From the NCBI RefSeq assembly GCF_002220365.1, contig NZ_MTHB01000049.1, positions 1-64,000 of the forward strand: a stretch of 64,000 bases of DNA, in the 5' to 3' direction. Source of the DNA: Caballeronia sordidicola. GTDB taxonomy: Bacteria > Pseudomonadota > Gammaproteobacteria > Burkholderiales > Burkholderiaceae. Each line of letters starts with the position of its first letter. Position 1 is the stretch's first letter. The notes beneath the pieces were generated by a model. It did not search any database and was not told the DNA's origin. It worked only from the letters and a program-made list of their open reading frames with translations. The translations under genes were made by a program, and so were the position numbers. This document shows, one piece after another, positions 6,538 to 15,273 of the stretch.

Positions 6538-9459
6538 ATGGAACATCACGCCCGCACGCAGAACGAGCGGCTTGAGATCAAGACGACCACCTGCTACATG
6601 TGTGCTTGTCGCTGCGGCATTCGCGTGCATTTGCGCGAAGGCGAAGTGCGTTATATCGATGGCAACCCGGAACACCCGCTCAACCAGGGCGTGATCTGCG
6701 CGAAGGGCGCGTCCGGCATCATGAAGCAATATTCGCCCGCTCGCCTCACGCAGCCATTGATGCGCAAGGCGGACGCCGAGCGTGGCAGTGCGCAGTTCGA
6801 ACCGGTGTCATGGGAAGTCGCATTCGAGATCCTCGAAAAGCGCCTTGCCGGGATTCGCGCTACCGATCCAAAGAAGTTCGCGCTGTTTACCGGCCGCGAC
6901 CAGATGCAAGCGCTGACAGGTCTCTTTGCCAAACAGTTCGGTACGCCTAACTATGCGGCCCACGGCGGCTTTTGTTCGGCGAACATGGCGGCCGGCATGA
7001 TCTACACGATCGGCGGCTCGTTCTGGGAATTCGGCGGTCCCGATCTCGACAGCGCCAAACTGTTCTTCATGATCGGCACGGCGGAAGATCATCATTCGAA
7101 TCCGCTGAAGATCGCGATCTCGAAGTTCAAGCGCGGGGGCGGACGCTTTATCGCGATCAATCCCATACGCACCGGTTACGCCGCTATTGCCGACGAATGG
7201 GTGCCGATCAAGCCCGGCACCGACGGCGCCCTGTTCATGGCGTTTCTTCACGAGTTGATTGCAGCCGACGCCTGGGACCACGAGTTCGTGCAGCGCTATA
7301 CGAACGCCGCCGACCTCGTCGATCTCAACGAAGGGAGTGAGAACTTCGGCCTGTTCGTGAGCGACCCCGGCACACCTGCCGGCAATCCGCTGTTTCCGCA
7401 AAATCACGCGTGGTGGGATGCTGAAGCAGCGCGTGCCGTGCCGCATCATTCGCCCGGCGTGAGGCCCGCGCTCGATGGCCGCTATACGCTTGAGGACGGC
7501 ACGCCCGTCGCGCCGTCGTTCACGCTGCTGCGCGAGCGCGTGGCGGATTGCACGCCCGAGTGGGCCGCTGACATTACGGGCATTCCCGCTGCCACCATTC
7601 GTCGCCTCGCGCAGGAGATGATCCAGACGAGCCGCGATCACCGGATCACGCTGCCCATTCGCTGGACCGATGCATGGGGCACGACCCACGAAACTGTCAC
7701 GGGTAATCCCGTCGCGTTTCACGCCATGCGTGGGCTCGCGGCGCACTCCAACGGCTTCCAGTCGATCCGCGCGCTCGCGGTGCTGATGTCGCTGCTGGGC
7801 ACTATCGACCGGCCGGGCGGCTTTCGGCATAAGGCGCCGTTTCCGCGTGCCGCGCCGCCATCGGCGAAACCGCCGAACAGCCCCGATGCCGTCAAGCCGA
7901 ACACACCGCTTGCATCGGGACCGTTGGGCTGGCCCGCAGCGCCCGAAGATCTTTTCATCGATGAAAACGGCGGCCCCGTTCGCATTGATAAAGCGTTCTC
8001 GTGGGAGTACCCGCTTGCCGTGCATGGTGTGATGCATAGCGTGATCACCAACGCGTGGCGAGGCGATCCGTACCCCATCGACACGCTCATGATCTTCATG
8101 GCCAACATGGCCTGGAATTCGTCGATGAATACGACGAAGGTGCGCGAGATGCTCGTCGACAAAAACGCGAATGGTGACTACAAGATTCCGTTTCTCGTGG
8201 TGTGCGATGCGTTCCAGTCGGAGATGACGGCGTTCGCCGACCTCATCCTGCCGGATACGACTTACCTTGAACGCCATGATGCGATGTCGATGCTCGATCG
8301 TCCGATCTCCGAATTCGACGGTCCAGCCGATTCCGTACGCGTGCCGGTCGTGCCGCCTTCGGGGCAGTGCAAGCCGTTCCAGGAAGTGCTGATCGAACTC
8401 GCGTCGCGGCTGAAGTTTCCGGCCTTCACCACGGCCGAAGGCACGCGGCGCTTTCGTGATTATCCTGACTTCGTGGTCAATTTCACGACGACACCCGATT
8501 CCGGGGTAGGGTTCCTGATTGGATGGCGTGGCAAGGACGGGGACAAGGCGCTCGTCGGCGAGCCGAATCCGAAGCAGTGGGAGCAGTATGCGAAGAACAA
8601 CTGCGTGTTCCATCACGTGATGCCCGAAGACCTGCAGTACATGCGCAACTGCAACGGGCCGTATCTGGACTGGGCGGTGAAAAACGGGTTCCGCAAGTTT
8701 CGCGAGCCTATCGTTATCCAGCTTTATTCCGATGTCATGCAGAAGTTTCGTCTCGCGGCGCAAGGGCGAACGAAAGGCAGGCAGCCTCCTGATCACTTGC
8801 GCGAGCGTGTCGAAAAATACTTCGATCCGCTGCCGTTCTGGTATGCGCCGCTTGAAAGCGACTCGACCGATCTTGAGCGCTTCCCGCTTGCCGCGGTGAC
8901 GCAGCGGCCGATGGCGATGTATCACTCATGGGACTCGCAGAATGCGTGGCTGCGGCAGATCCATGGCGAGAATTATCTCTACATGAATCCGTTGATGGCC
9001 GCAGAGAACGGCATTGCTGACGGCGGCTGGATTTACGTTGAATCACAGTGGGGCCGCGTGCGCTGCATGGCTCGCTTCAGTGAAACGGTTGAACCGGGGA
9101 CGGTATGGACCTGGAATGCGATCGGCAAGGCGTCGGGTGCATGGAACCTCGGCGCGAGCGCGAGTGAATCGCAACGTGGTTTCCTGCTCAATCACCTGAT
9201 CACCGACGAGCTGCCCGGTGCAGATGAAGCCGCCGGGCGTCTCTCGAACTCGGACCCGATAACAGGACAGGCTGCGTGGTACGACGTGCGCGTGCGGGTC
9301 TATCCGGCGGAGGCCGACGCGCAGCACACGCTGCCGCAGTTCGACGCCATGCGTGCGCTGCCGGGCTCGAATGGCGTGATATCGCGGATCGTGCAGACCT
9401 ACTTCGCCGGGCAAGGCGAATTTGCGGCACGGCTGCGCGGCGCGGTAGGGCGCAAGTAG
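6538..9459 (+). CDS. soeA: Sulfite dehydrogenase (quinone), molybdopterin subunit
   Basis: A 973-residue molybdopterin-bis-PGD oxidoreductase of the DMSO-reductase superfamily. A [4Fe-4S] motif (Cys19-x2-Cys22-x3-Cys26 and Cys in GVICAKG) opens the protein. The segment HGGFCSANMAAGMIYTIGGS, followed by FWEFGGPDLDSAKLFFMIGT, is what I know from SoeA-type sulfite dehydrogenases; FCSAN would supply the molybdenum-ligand region. There is no twin-arginine signal, which agrees with the cytoplasmic orientation of SoeA and argues against periplasmic PsrA/PhsA/TtrA. The next two genes encode the iron-sulfur and membrane-anchor subunits. With xsc nearby, oxidation of sulfonate-derived sulfite to sulfate, with electrons to quinone, is the likely role. 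Thiosulfate or polysulfide reductase is the alternative. Confidence 0.82.
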   Translation: MEHHARTQNERLEIKTTTCYMCACRCGIRVHLREGEVRYIDGNPEHPLNQGVICAKGASGIMKQYSPARLTQPLMRKADAERGSAQFEPVSWEVAFEILEKRLAGIRATDPKKFALFTGRDQMQALTGLFAKQFGTPNYAAHGGFCSANMAAGMIYTIGGSFWEFGGPDLDSAKLFFMIGTAEDHHSNPLKIAISKFKRGGGRFIAINPIRTGYAAIADEWVPIKPGTDGALFMAFLHELIAADAWDHEFVQRYTNAADLVDLNEGSENFGLFVSDPGTPAGNPLFPQNHAWWDAEAARAVPHHSPGVRPALDGRYTLEDGTPVAPSFTLLRERVADCTPEWAADITGIPAATIRRLAQEMIQTSRDHRITLPIRWTDAWGTTHETVTGNPVAFHAMRGLAAHSNGFQSIRALAVLMSLLGTIDRPGGFRHKAPFPRAAPPSAKPPNSPDAVKPNTPLASGPLGWPAAPEDLFIDENGGPVRIDKAFSWEYPLAVHGVMHSVITNAWRGDPYPIDTLMIFMANMAWNSSMNTTKVREMLVDKNANGDYKIPFLVVCDAFQSEMTAFADLILPDTTYLERHDAMSMLDRPISEFDGPADSVRVPVVPPSGQCKPFQEVLIELASRLKFPAFTTAEGTRRFRDYPDFVVNFTTTPDSGVGFLIGWRGKDGDKALVGEPNPKQWEQYAKNNCVFHHVMPEDLQYMRNCNGPYLDWAVKNGFRKFREPIVIQLYSDVMQKFRLAAQGRTKGRQPPDHLRERVEKYFDPLPFWYAPLESDSTDLERFPLAAVTQRPMAMYHSWDSQNAWLRQIHGENYLYMNPLMAAENGIADGGWIYVESQWGRVRCMARFSETVEPGTVWTWNAIGKASGAWNLGASASESQRGFLLNHLITDELPGADEAAGRLSNSDPITGQAAWYDVRVRVYPAEADAQHTLPQFDAMRALPGSNGVISRIVQTYFAGQGEFAARLRGAVGRK

Positions 9460-9499
9460 CGACTCTAAGAAGCAACTGCGAGAAGTAAGGGGAAATGCA

Positions 9500-10243
9500 A
9501 TGACTCAGATGGCGCTGGTGATCGACCTGAACGTGTGCGTGGGGTGCCATGCTTGCGTGACGAGTTGCAAGGAGTGGAATACATCGGGCGAGTCGGGCAG
9601 CCTTGCCGACCTGAATCCCTACGACGCCGATCCGTCCGGCACGTTCTTCAATCGCGTCCAGAGCTTCGAGGCGGGCAGTTATCCGAACGCCGAGACTATC
9701 CATTTCCCGAAGTCGTGCCTGCACTGCGAGGACCCGCCGTGCGTGCCGGTGTGTCCAACCGGTGCGAGCTACAAGCGCAAGGAAGACGGGCTCGTGCTGG
9801 TGGACTTCGATAAATGCATCGGCTGCAAGTACTGCGCGTGGGCGTGTCCGTACGGTGCACGCGAACTGGACGAAGAGCGCAAGGAGATGACGAAGTGCAC
9901 CTTGTGCGTGGATCGTATCCATGACGAAAACCTCTCCGAGCGCGATCGACAACCGGCATGCGTGCTCGCGTGTCCGACCTCCGCGCGATTGTTCGGGGAT
10001 ATCCACGATCCGGAATCGGTGGTGTCGAAGGCGATCAAGGAGCGCGGCGGTTATCAGTTGATGCCTGAATGGGACACCAAGCCCGCGAACCATTATTTGC
10101 CGCGCAAGACGACGTCGGCTTCGGGTTGTGGAGAGGGCAGTTGTTCGTGCAAGACGGGTTCGGCTGAGTCCATGCCGCAAACCGTGGACGCGCAACTTGA
10201 GCGTGGGCAACTGCATCTTGCGTCGGTCGCGACGCGCATCTAA
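9500..10243 (+). CDS. soeB: Sulfite dehydrogenase (quinone), iron-sulfur subunit
   Basis: A 247-residue four-cluster ferredoxin-type electron-transfer subunit. The cysteine groups are CVGCHACVTSC (from Cys13), CLHCEDPPCVPVCPTG, CIGCKYCAWACPYG and CTLC followed by CVLACPTSAR, the standard arrangement of NrfC/PsrB/DmsB-like subunits binding four [4Fe-4S] clusters. There is no signal peptide, matching soeA. The C-terminal tail contains CGEGSCSCK, an extra cysteine cluster of unclear meaning. The gene starts 40 bases after soeA behind a GAAGTAAGGGG ribosome site, and is followed after 11 bases by the anchor gene, so the three form an operon. It passes electrons from the molybdenum subunit to the membrane subunit. 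Confidence 0.87.
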   Translation: MTQMALVIDLNVCVGCHACVTSCKEWNTSGESGSLADLNPYDADPSGTFFNRVQSFEAGSYPNAETIHFPKSCLHCEDPPCVPVCPTGASYKRKEDGLVLVDFDKCIGCKYCAWACPYGARELDEERKEMTKCTLCVDRIHDENLSERDRQPACVLACPTSARLFGDIHDPESVVSKAIKERGGYQLMPEWDTKPANHYLPRKTTSASGCGEGSCSCKTGSAESMPQTVDAQLERGQLHLASVATRI

Positions 10244-10254
10244 AGGACTCCGCA

Positions 10255-11205
10255 ATGAACCCCGCTTTCTCAGTCGTCTTCCTCACCACGCTAAGTGGCG
10301 CCGCGCAGGGCCTGCTGATCGCGCTCGTCGGCGTGGAGACGGCAGCGTATCTTGGTCTTCTTGCAGCGCCGCCGACGGCGTTTTATGTCACGGGTGCAGG
10401 GTTGTCGGTAGCACTCGGCGGCCTCGGACTCATCGCCTCGTTCTTCCATCTCGGGCATCCCGAACGCGCGTGGCGGGCGGTCGCCATGTGGCGGACCTCG
10501 TGGTTATCGCGCGAATGCCTGTGCCTGCCCGCGTTTCTCGCGTGCGCGTTTTTCTATGGCGTCGCTCACTGGTTCGGCTCGCCATGGTCGCTCGCGCTGG
10601 GGGCGCTGGGCGTGCTCGCGAGCGCCGCACTCTTTGTTTGCTCGGCCATGATCTATGCATGCCTGCGCTTTCTCCAGGAGTGGGCCACGCCGCTCACGCT
10701 GGCCAACTTCGTCTTGCTTGGCTGCGCGTCCGGGTTCACACTGGTCACCGCACTCAGTGCGTGGTTCGCGCCTCCACTCACCGCCGGCCTTGCCGCCTGC
10801 GCGTGCGCGCTGACGCTTGCCGGTTGCGCGAGCCGGTCGGCATCCCTTGTGCGCAATGCACGACTGCGGCCCAAGTCCACCGTGCAGAGCGCGACCGGAA
10901 TCAAGAACGCTAAGGTCGTCCAGGTATCGCGCGGTTTCACGGCCGGCGCATTCAATCTGCACGAGTTCTTTCACGGTAAATCGGCAGGTACGCTGCGCGG
11001 GGTCAAGTGGGGATTCCTTGTGACAGCGTTCGTTGCTCCCATTGTGCTGATGGCGTTGGGCGCAGGCGTGCATTCGATCGGCATTTCAGTCGTCCTGCTG
11101 GCCGCAGCGTGTCTCGTGCAGTACGCCGGCCTGGTGGCGGAACGATGGTTCTTCTTCGCCGAGGCGAAGCATCCGCAAAACCTGTATTACGCGCGAGTGG
11201 GATGA
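10255..11205 (+). CDS. soeC: Sulfite dehydrogenase (quinone), DmsC-type membrane anchor
   Basis: A 316-residue integral membrane protein with about eight hydrophobic segments, of the DmsC anchor family. Recognisable are the N-terminal PAFSVVFLTTLSGAAQGLLI, the GLIASFFHLGHPERAWRA segment near residue 65 (conserved histidines of DmsC-like subunits) and WLSRECLCLPAFL. The C-terminal 'AERWFFFAEAKHPQNLYY' is also characteristic. It anchors SoeAB at the cytoplasmic face and donates electrons to the quinone pool. It is the last gene of the soeABC operon: soeB ends 11 bases upstream and no gene follows closely. Confidence 0.87.
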   Translation: MNPAFSVVFLTTLSGAAQGLLIALVGVETAAYLGLLAAPPTAFYVTGAGLSVALGGLGLIASFFHLGHPERAWRAVAMWRTSWLSRECLCLPAFLACAFFYGVAHWFGSPWSLALGALGVLASAALFVCSAMIYACLRFLQEWATPLTLANFVLLGCASGFTLVTALSAWFAPPLTAGLAACACALTLAGCASRSASLVRNARLRPKSTVQSATGIKNAKVVQVSRGFTAGAFNLHEFFHGKSAGTLRGVKWGFLVTAFVAPIVLMALGAGVHSIGISVVLLAAACLVQYAGLVAERWFFFAEAKHPQNLYYARVG

Positions 11206-11676
11206 CACCTGGCTTGGCGGTGAGGCGCGGTCTGATCGTGCACGAGACCGCCACAGCGGAGCAAATTGCTCCCTTCAAAACCATGCATGCGAAACGATCG
11301 GCGGGATGTTGAACCGCTGAATCATCTCGCGCGCTCAATACACGCGTGAAATATTGCGTAAGGCCTTGAGAAGGTCGCCTCCTGTTCGATCGGTTCATTC
11401 GCTCGAAAACAAGGATCATCCCGTTGACGAACTCAGACTTCAGGCATGCGCCCAAGCAACGCTCTCGCATAGGCGGTGGCGAACCGCGCTTGGGGGCGAC
11501 AGGTATCGCAGACGTGAGCGATGAACCGTGAATATTTTTACGCGTCATCAGAAGTGCTTCCTGAAGTCGGCGTGCGACCGTTCGTTTCAAGGCTACCGCT
11601 TAAAAGCTTAGCCGGGCGAATGGAGGGCATTGCGTTCGATCACCGCAACTTCAACGATGAATCAACGGGGGCAGGA
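11206..11676. other. Intergenic region between soeC and the LprI-like gene
   Basis: About 470 bases without a recognisable gene. A 37-codon frame overlaps the soeC stop and ends at 11312, but it has no family resemblance and no ribosome site. The last 150 bases, including an AT-richer patch near 11530, are presumably the promoter region of the secreted protein that follows. No clear terminator hairpin was found behind soeC. Confidence 0.45.
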
Positions 11677-12162
11677 ATGACCAAGTCAGGAAAATTGAAA
11701 TCGAAACTGTTCAACGTAAGGCGCGCTGCCGGGGCCGCCACGCTGGCGTTATTGCTTTTGGGCAGTGGTTTTTCCGGATCCGCGCAGGCCGCGAGCTTCC
11801 ATTGCGGCAAGAAGGTCTCAAGCTCGGAAAAGCTCGTTTGCAACGATCCCGAACTGTCGTCTCTCGACGACAAGCTGGCGATCTCGTACAAGCGCGCGAA
11901 AGACGTTACGCCCGATACGGCAGCTTTTGAGGACGACCGGGTCAAGCAGTGGCAGTGGCGCCAGCACAACTGCAAGGACAAGGTCTGCGTGATCAACTGG
12001 TACAACCGTCGCATCAGTGAGCTCGATGCAGACTTCAATCAGGGAAGCGAGAACCAGGTGACCGTGCTTAAGGCCAGCCTTGCTCAGCAGAATCTGGTGC
12101 CCCCGGCTCAAGCTGCCGTGTTGAGGATGAAAGGCGACGCAGGTTCCTTATCTATGCAATAG
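11677..12162 (+). CDS. Secreted LprI/DUF1311-like protein
   Basis: A 161-residue exported protein. The ATG at 11677 was chosen over an in-frame ATG at 11521 because GGGGGCAGGA lies directly upstream and a signal peptide follows (basic KSGKLKSKLFNVRRA, then ATLALLLLGSGFSGSAQA with an AQA-A cleavage site). The mature part has the LprI-like pattern FHCGKKVSSSEKLVC, then NDPELSSLDDKLAISYKRA, and later CKDKVCVINWY, with four cysteines probably forming two disulfides. Some family members inhibit host lysozyme; most are uncharacterised. The C-terminal 40 residues are Gln/Ala-rich and not recognised. It is monocistronic as far as can be seen. Confidence 0.78.
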   Translation: MTKSGKLKSKLFNVRRAAGAATLALLLLGSGFSGSAQAASFHCGKKVSSSEKLVCNDPELSSLDDKLAISYKRAKDVTPDTAAFEDDRVKQWQWRQHNCKDKVCVINWYNRRISELDADFNQGSENQVTVLKASLAQQNLVPPAQAAVLRMKGDAGSLSMQ

Positions 12163-12360
12163 CATGCAGACGCTGCTTGTCTGATGAAGGTATCTTGTGC
12201 GCAGGACTTCCCTGGCCGGCAGCAACTGTCGTGAGCGCGTAATGCCTGCCTTATGGTGGTTGATCTGGCTGGGGCCGAACCAACAATCGCTTGGTTCTCG
12301 GCCCCAGCATGCCTCGCGCGACTGCTCTACGGCTTGGCGCAGGATGTCGCTAGGGTTGAT

Positions 12361-12594
12361 TTACTTAGTCCCGGGCTGTTCAAACGGGGACCGCGGCAAG
12401 GGCTCGCCGTCCACGAACGCCGTGGCGCTGCGCACAGCGAACTCGAAGGCACAGTCACGATTGGCGAACTGTCCAAGATTGCCAAGAGAAGTCGCTTCGC
12501 CATCCTCCTCCAAAATGGAAACGCGTGCGAGGAAGGTGTTGCCTAGTCTTGTTACCGACGGTTGAATAGCCGCACCATGGTGATAAAAGACCAT
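12361..12594 (-). CDS. Small hypothetical protein (77 residues)
   Basis: A short leftward gene with no function I can name. The start at 12594 is chosen because a strong ribosome site AAAGGAG sits 6 bases upstream; longer in-frame starts at 12609 and 12630 lack one. The product begins MVFYHHGAAIQPSV and contains an EDGEATSLGNL turn and AFEFAVRSATAFVDG, suggesting a small alpha/beta fold of the kind seen in short Burkholderiaceae hypothetical proteins. It is flanked by sequence without genes, with an AT-rich patch (12655-12690) upstream that may be its promoter. Confidence 0.55.
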   Translation of the reverse strand: MVFYHHGAAIQPSVTRLGNTFLARVSILEEDGEATSLGNLGQFANRDCAFEFAVRSATAFVDGEPLPRSPFEQPGTK

Positions 12595-13203
12595 CGCATC
12601 TCCTTTCATTGATTGTCGAGCTTCGATCACTGTAGTCCTGCCATTCGCCGATCAAAAATATTAATTTTTTGTGCGCTGGGCACATAATTAAAAGCAGAAA
12701 CCCAGCACTTGGATAATCGGTACGTTCGTCCCGATCCGCGCACGCGAGCACGCTGAAAGCGGCAGTGGAGGGGGAGGTGGGAACATAAAACGATCGAATG
12801 GAGAGTTTTTTGAATCTACGCGGGTCAAGCGACCGTTCTGTGACGCAAGAGCTCGCAGACTGATCGAAGCGCGCGCGACGAACGCCCGTGCGCTGTAAAC
12901 CTAGCCGTCGCACGAGACATAAACTCGCAGCAGAATTCAGCGCCGGATCACGTCTTCACGAGTAGTCGCATCGTGAACATGGCTTCATTGGCAATACGCA
13001 GAACCCATTGGCTGGTCGCTGAAGGGCAAGCCTGCGTCGGTCGACACGCATCGCAGCGTAATTGACATCATTGTGCTGGAGAATGAGGGCGCGACCGCAA
13101 CTGGTGTCCCGGTTATATCGAGCCCGGGTTGCTTGAGTCGCACCCGCGCAGCTAACGACGCTGCTATAAGGATCATCCAATCGAATGCGTATTCTTCGGC
13201 CTC
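12595..13203. other. Gene-poor, probably decayed region
   Basis: About 600 bases without a recognisable gene. It starts with the AT-rich presumed promoter of the small leftward gene. The rest contains only short frames on both strands with no family resemblance. It runs into a glycosyltransferase remnant, and the whole 12.6-13.7 kb stretch looks like degraded accessory DNA. Confidence 0.45.
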
Positions 13204-13470
13204 TCATGCTTCAGTTCGTGACCGACGACCCTGGTGCGCTGTTCGCGCGATATAACCCCCCAGGTTCACCGGGCACGTAATCAGCCTGACAGAGGGGAAG
13301 CGCCTGACGATGTCGGCGGTGCCGTCGGTCGAGCCGTTATCGACCACGATAACCTCGGCGAGCAGTGGATGTACCGTTGCAACGGCCAACACCGTGCCGA
13401 TCCGTGGGGCTTCATTAAACGCGCAAATGATGCATGAGACACGGTGGCGTTGGACGATGTGGAGAGGGCA
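13204..13470 (-). pseudogene. Remnant of a family 2 glycosyltransferase
   Basis: Reading leftward, one frame gives the unmistakable start of a GT2 domain: HRVSCIICAFNEAPRIGTVL, then HPLLAEVIVVDNGSTDGTAD and IVRRFPSVRLITCPVNLGG. After that the homology stops and unrelated residues lead to a stop at 13204. Only about 65 of the expected 220 or more residues remain, there is no proper start codon or ribosome site ahead of HRVSC, and the aspartates of the second half are gone. The 280 bases between this remnant and the fused LivGF gene show nothing recognisable. This is a gene relic. Confidence 0.72.
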
Positions 13471-13752
13471 GTCATGCGGGACGGCAGAAGAGCGATTGGA
13501 GAAGCGGCACCAGGATGCCGCTAAGGCGCGGGTACTGAGCGCGACTTGCGATCTGGCATCCTACCGCATGCAGCGGCAACGCGTTCCGCGAGCCTGAGGC
13601 ATCCTGGTGAGGGCGCCTGCTGAAGCTTATTGCCTGCGTCGCCTGGCTAGCATTCTCTAATCATGCTTTGGTCCGGTGATTGTTGTGCCGGCGTACGCAT
13701 TAAGCGCAGGCGTATTGCGCCCAGCGCGGAGAGACAGCAGAGACAGCAATGG

Positions 13753-15273
13753 CTATTCACTACCCGGATGCACGCTCGTGCCGTCGGCTACCTCGGCTTC
13801 GAGATAACCCCGGCCCATCTCCTTGGCAAAGCGCGCCGGATTACCTTCCCAGACTATGCGGGCGTGCTCGAGCACGTAGACGCGATCGGCGTGCGGCAAA
13901 GCAAAGGTGACGTTCTGCTCGCCCAGCAGCACGGTTATCGGCGTTGTCTGTTGCAGTCTTTCCAATGCCTTCGAGAGTTGTTCCAGGATCACCGGTGCGA
14001 GCCCCAGGGTCGGCTCGTCCAGGACCAGGAGTTTGGGTTGCATCATGAGCGCGCGTGCAATGGCCAGCATCTGCTGTTCGCCGCCGGAAAGCGTGCGTGC
14101 TGTCTGACCCTGCCGTGACTTCAGGATCGGGAATAGCTCGAAAAGCCAGGTCAGCTGTGGCAATCGTGCGCCGGAGGGGAGGTGATAACCGCCGAGATCG
14201 AGGTTTTCACGCACGGTCATGTCTCCGAAGAGCTCGCGGGTCTCGGGGCATTGGACTATGCCGGCGCGAGCAACTGCCGCCCCTGTCATGCCGTTCAGGT
14301 CGCGTCCGCCGAAGCGGATCCTGCCTTGGTAGGGCAGCAGCCCGGAAATTGCGTTGAACAGAGTCGTCTTACCCGCACCATTAAGTCCTACTACTGAAAC
14401 GAACTCGCCTTCGCGAACATGCATACTGACCGTGTCCAACGCACGGGCCTTGCCGTAGAACACGCTGAGGTCCTGAACCTCCAGGATCGACACCTTGCTG
14501 CGTGCCTCGTCAGGCGGACGCTCCCTGGTTTCGATCTTGCCGCCTATATAAACTCGCCGGACGGTTTCATCCTGCATCACCTCCTCGGCAGTGCCTTCTG
14601 CAACATGCTCGCCAAGATACATGGCCAGTACACGATCGACCAAGGCCGCCAGACTCTTGACGTTGTGATCGACCAGCAGCACCGCGCGGCCCTCGGCGCG
14701 AAAGCCCCGGATCAGTGCAGCGAAGGATTCCGACTCAGCCGCATTCAGCCCGGCAAAGGGCTCGTCGACCAGCACCACTTTGGGATCCCGCGCGATGGCC
14801 TTGGCCATTTCCATTCGGCGCAGATCGGCGAAAGGAAGGCTGGAGGGATGGCGGTGCATCACCGCGCCGAGCTCGACCCGTTCTGCGATTTCACGAGCGC
14901 GGCGCTCGACGTGTGGATCGGCGAACAGCTTGATCAGGGAGTCGGGCAGAAGCGCCAGCTTGATATGTTCGAGTACCGTTTGCCGATGCAGCGGCCGCGA
15001 GTGCTGGAACACGATACCGACACCGGCTCGCGCAATCCTGTGTGGCGCCCAGCCAGCCATTTCCACGCCGTCGAGCTTGACCGAACCTGCATTGGGCCGT
15101 TCGATGCCCATGATCAGCTTCATCACAGTCGATTTGCCCGAGCCGTTCGGACCGATGAGACCGAGGATTTCGCCGGCCTGGATGTCGAAGCCGATACCCT
15201 TCACGGCCAGCAAGCCGCCGAAGCGCTTGGTCAGGCCGCGTACCTGGAGGCGAGGGGTATCGGTACCGCTCAT
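13753..15273 (-). CDS. Fused LivG-LivF ATP-binding protein of a branched-chain-type ABC importer
   Basis: A 506-residue protein with two complete ABC ATPase domains joined by a linker near residues 245-268. Domain 1 (LivG-like) has Walker A GPNGSGKS at 41-48, a LivG-type signature LPFADLRRMEMAKA and Walker B VVLVDEPFAG. Domain 2 (LivF-like) starts at VQDLSVFYGKARALD, with GLNGAGKT, signature LSGGEQQML and LLVLDEPTLG. In most bacteria these are two genes. Both nucleotide sites look intact. It overlaps the livM gene by 4 bases, and livM, livH and the binding protein follow upstream in one leftward operon. It energises import of an amino acid or small organic acid; the substrate is not known. 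Confidence 0.92.
   Translation of the reverse strand: MSGTDTPRLQVRGLTKRFGGLLAVKGIGFDIQAGEILGLIGPNGSGKSTVMKLIMGIERPNAGSVKLDGVEMAGWAPHRIARAGVGIVFQHSRPLHRQTVLEHIKLALLPDSLIKLFADPHVERRAREIAERVELGAVMHRHPSSLPFADLRRMEMAKAIARDPKVVLVDEPFAGLNAAESESFAALIRGFRAEGRAVLLVDHNVKSLAALVDRVLAMYLGEHVAEGTAEEVMQDETVRRVYIGGKIETRERPPDEARSKVSILEVQDLSVFYGKARALDTVSMHVREGEFVSVVGLNGAGKTTLFNAISGLLPYQGRIRFGGRDLNGMTGAAVARAGIVQCPETRELFGDMTVRENLDLGGYHLPSGARLPQLTWLFELFPILKSRQGQTARTLSGGEQQMLAIARALMMQPKLLVLDEPTLGLAPVILEQLSKALERLQQTTPITVLLGEQNVTFALPHADRVYVLEHARIVWEGNPARFAKEMGRGYLEAEVADGTSVHPGSE

Noticed and set aside
6808-8925. 705-codon open frame antisense to soeA
   Set aside because: It mirrors the GC-rich codon pattern of soeA, has Arg/His-rich composition and no family resemblance.
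6538-9459. Formate dehydrogenase or nitrate reductase catalytic subunit
   Set aside because: Sequence around the molybdenum-ligand region and the partner subunits fit the Soe/Psr branch, and there is no selenocysteine-type or NarG feature.
11521-11676. N-terminal extension of the LprI-like protein
   Set aside because: A signal peptide and ribosome site at 11677 show the true start.
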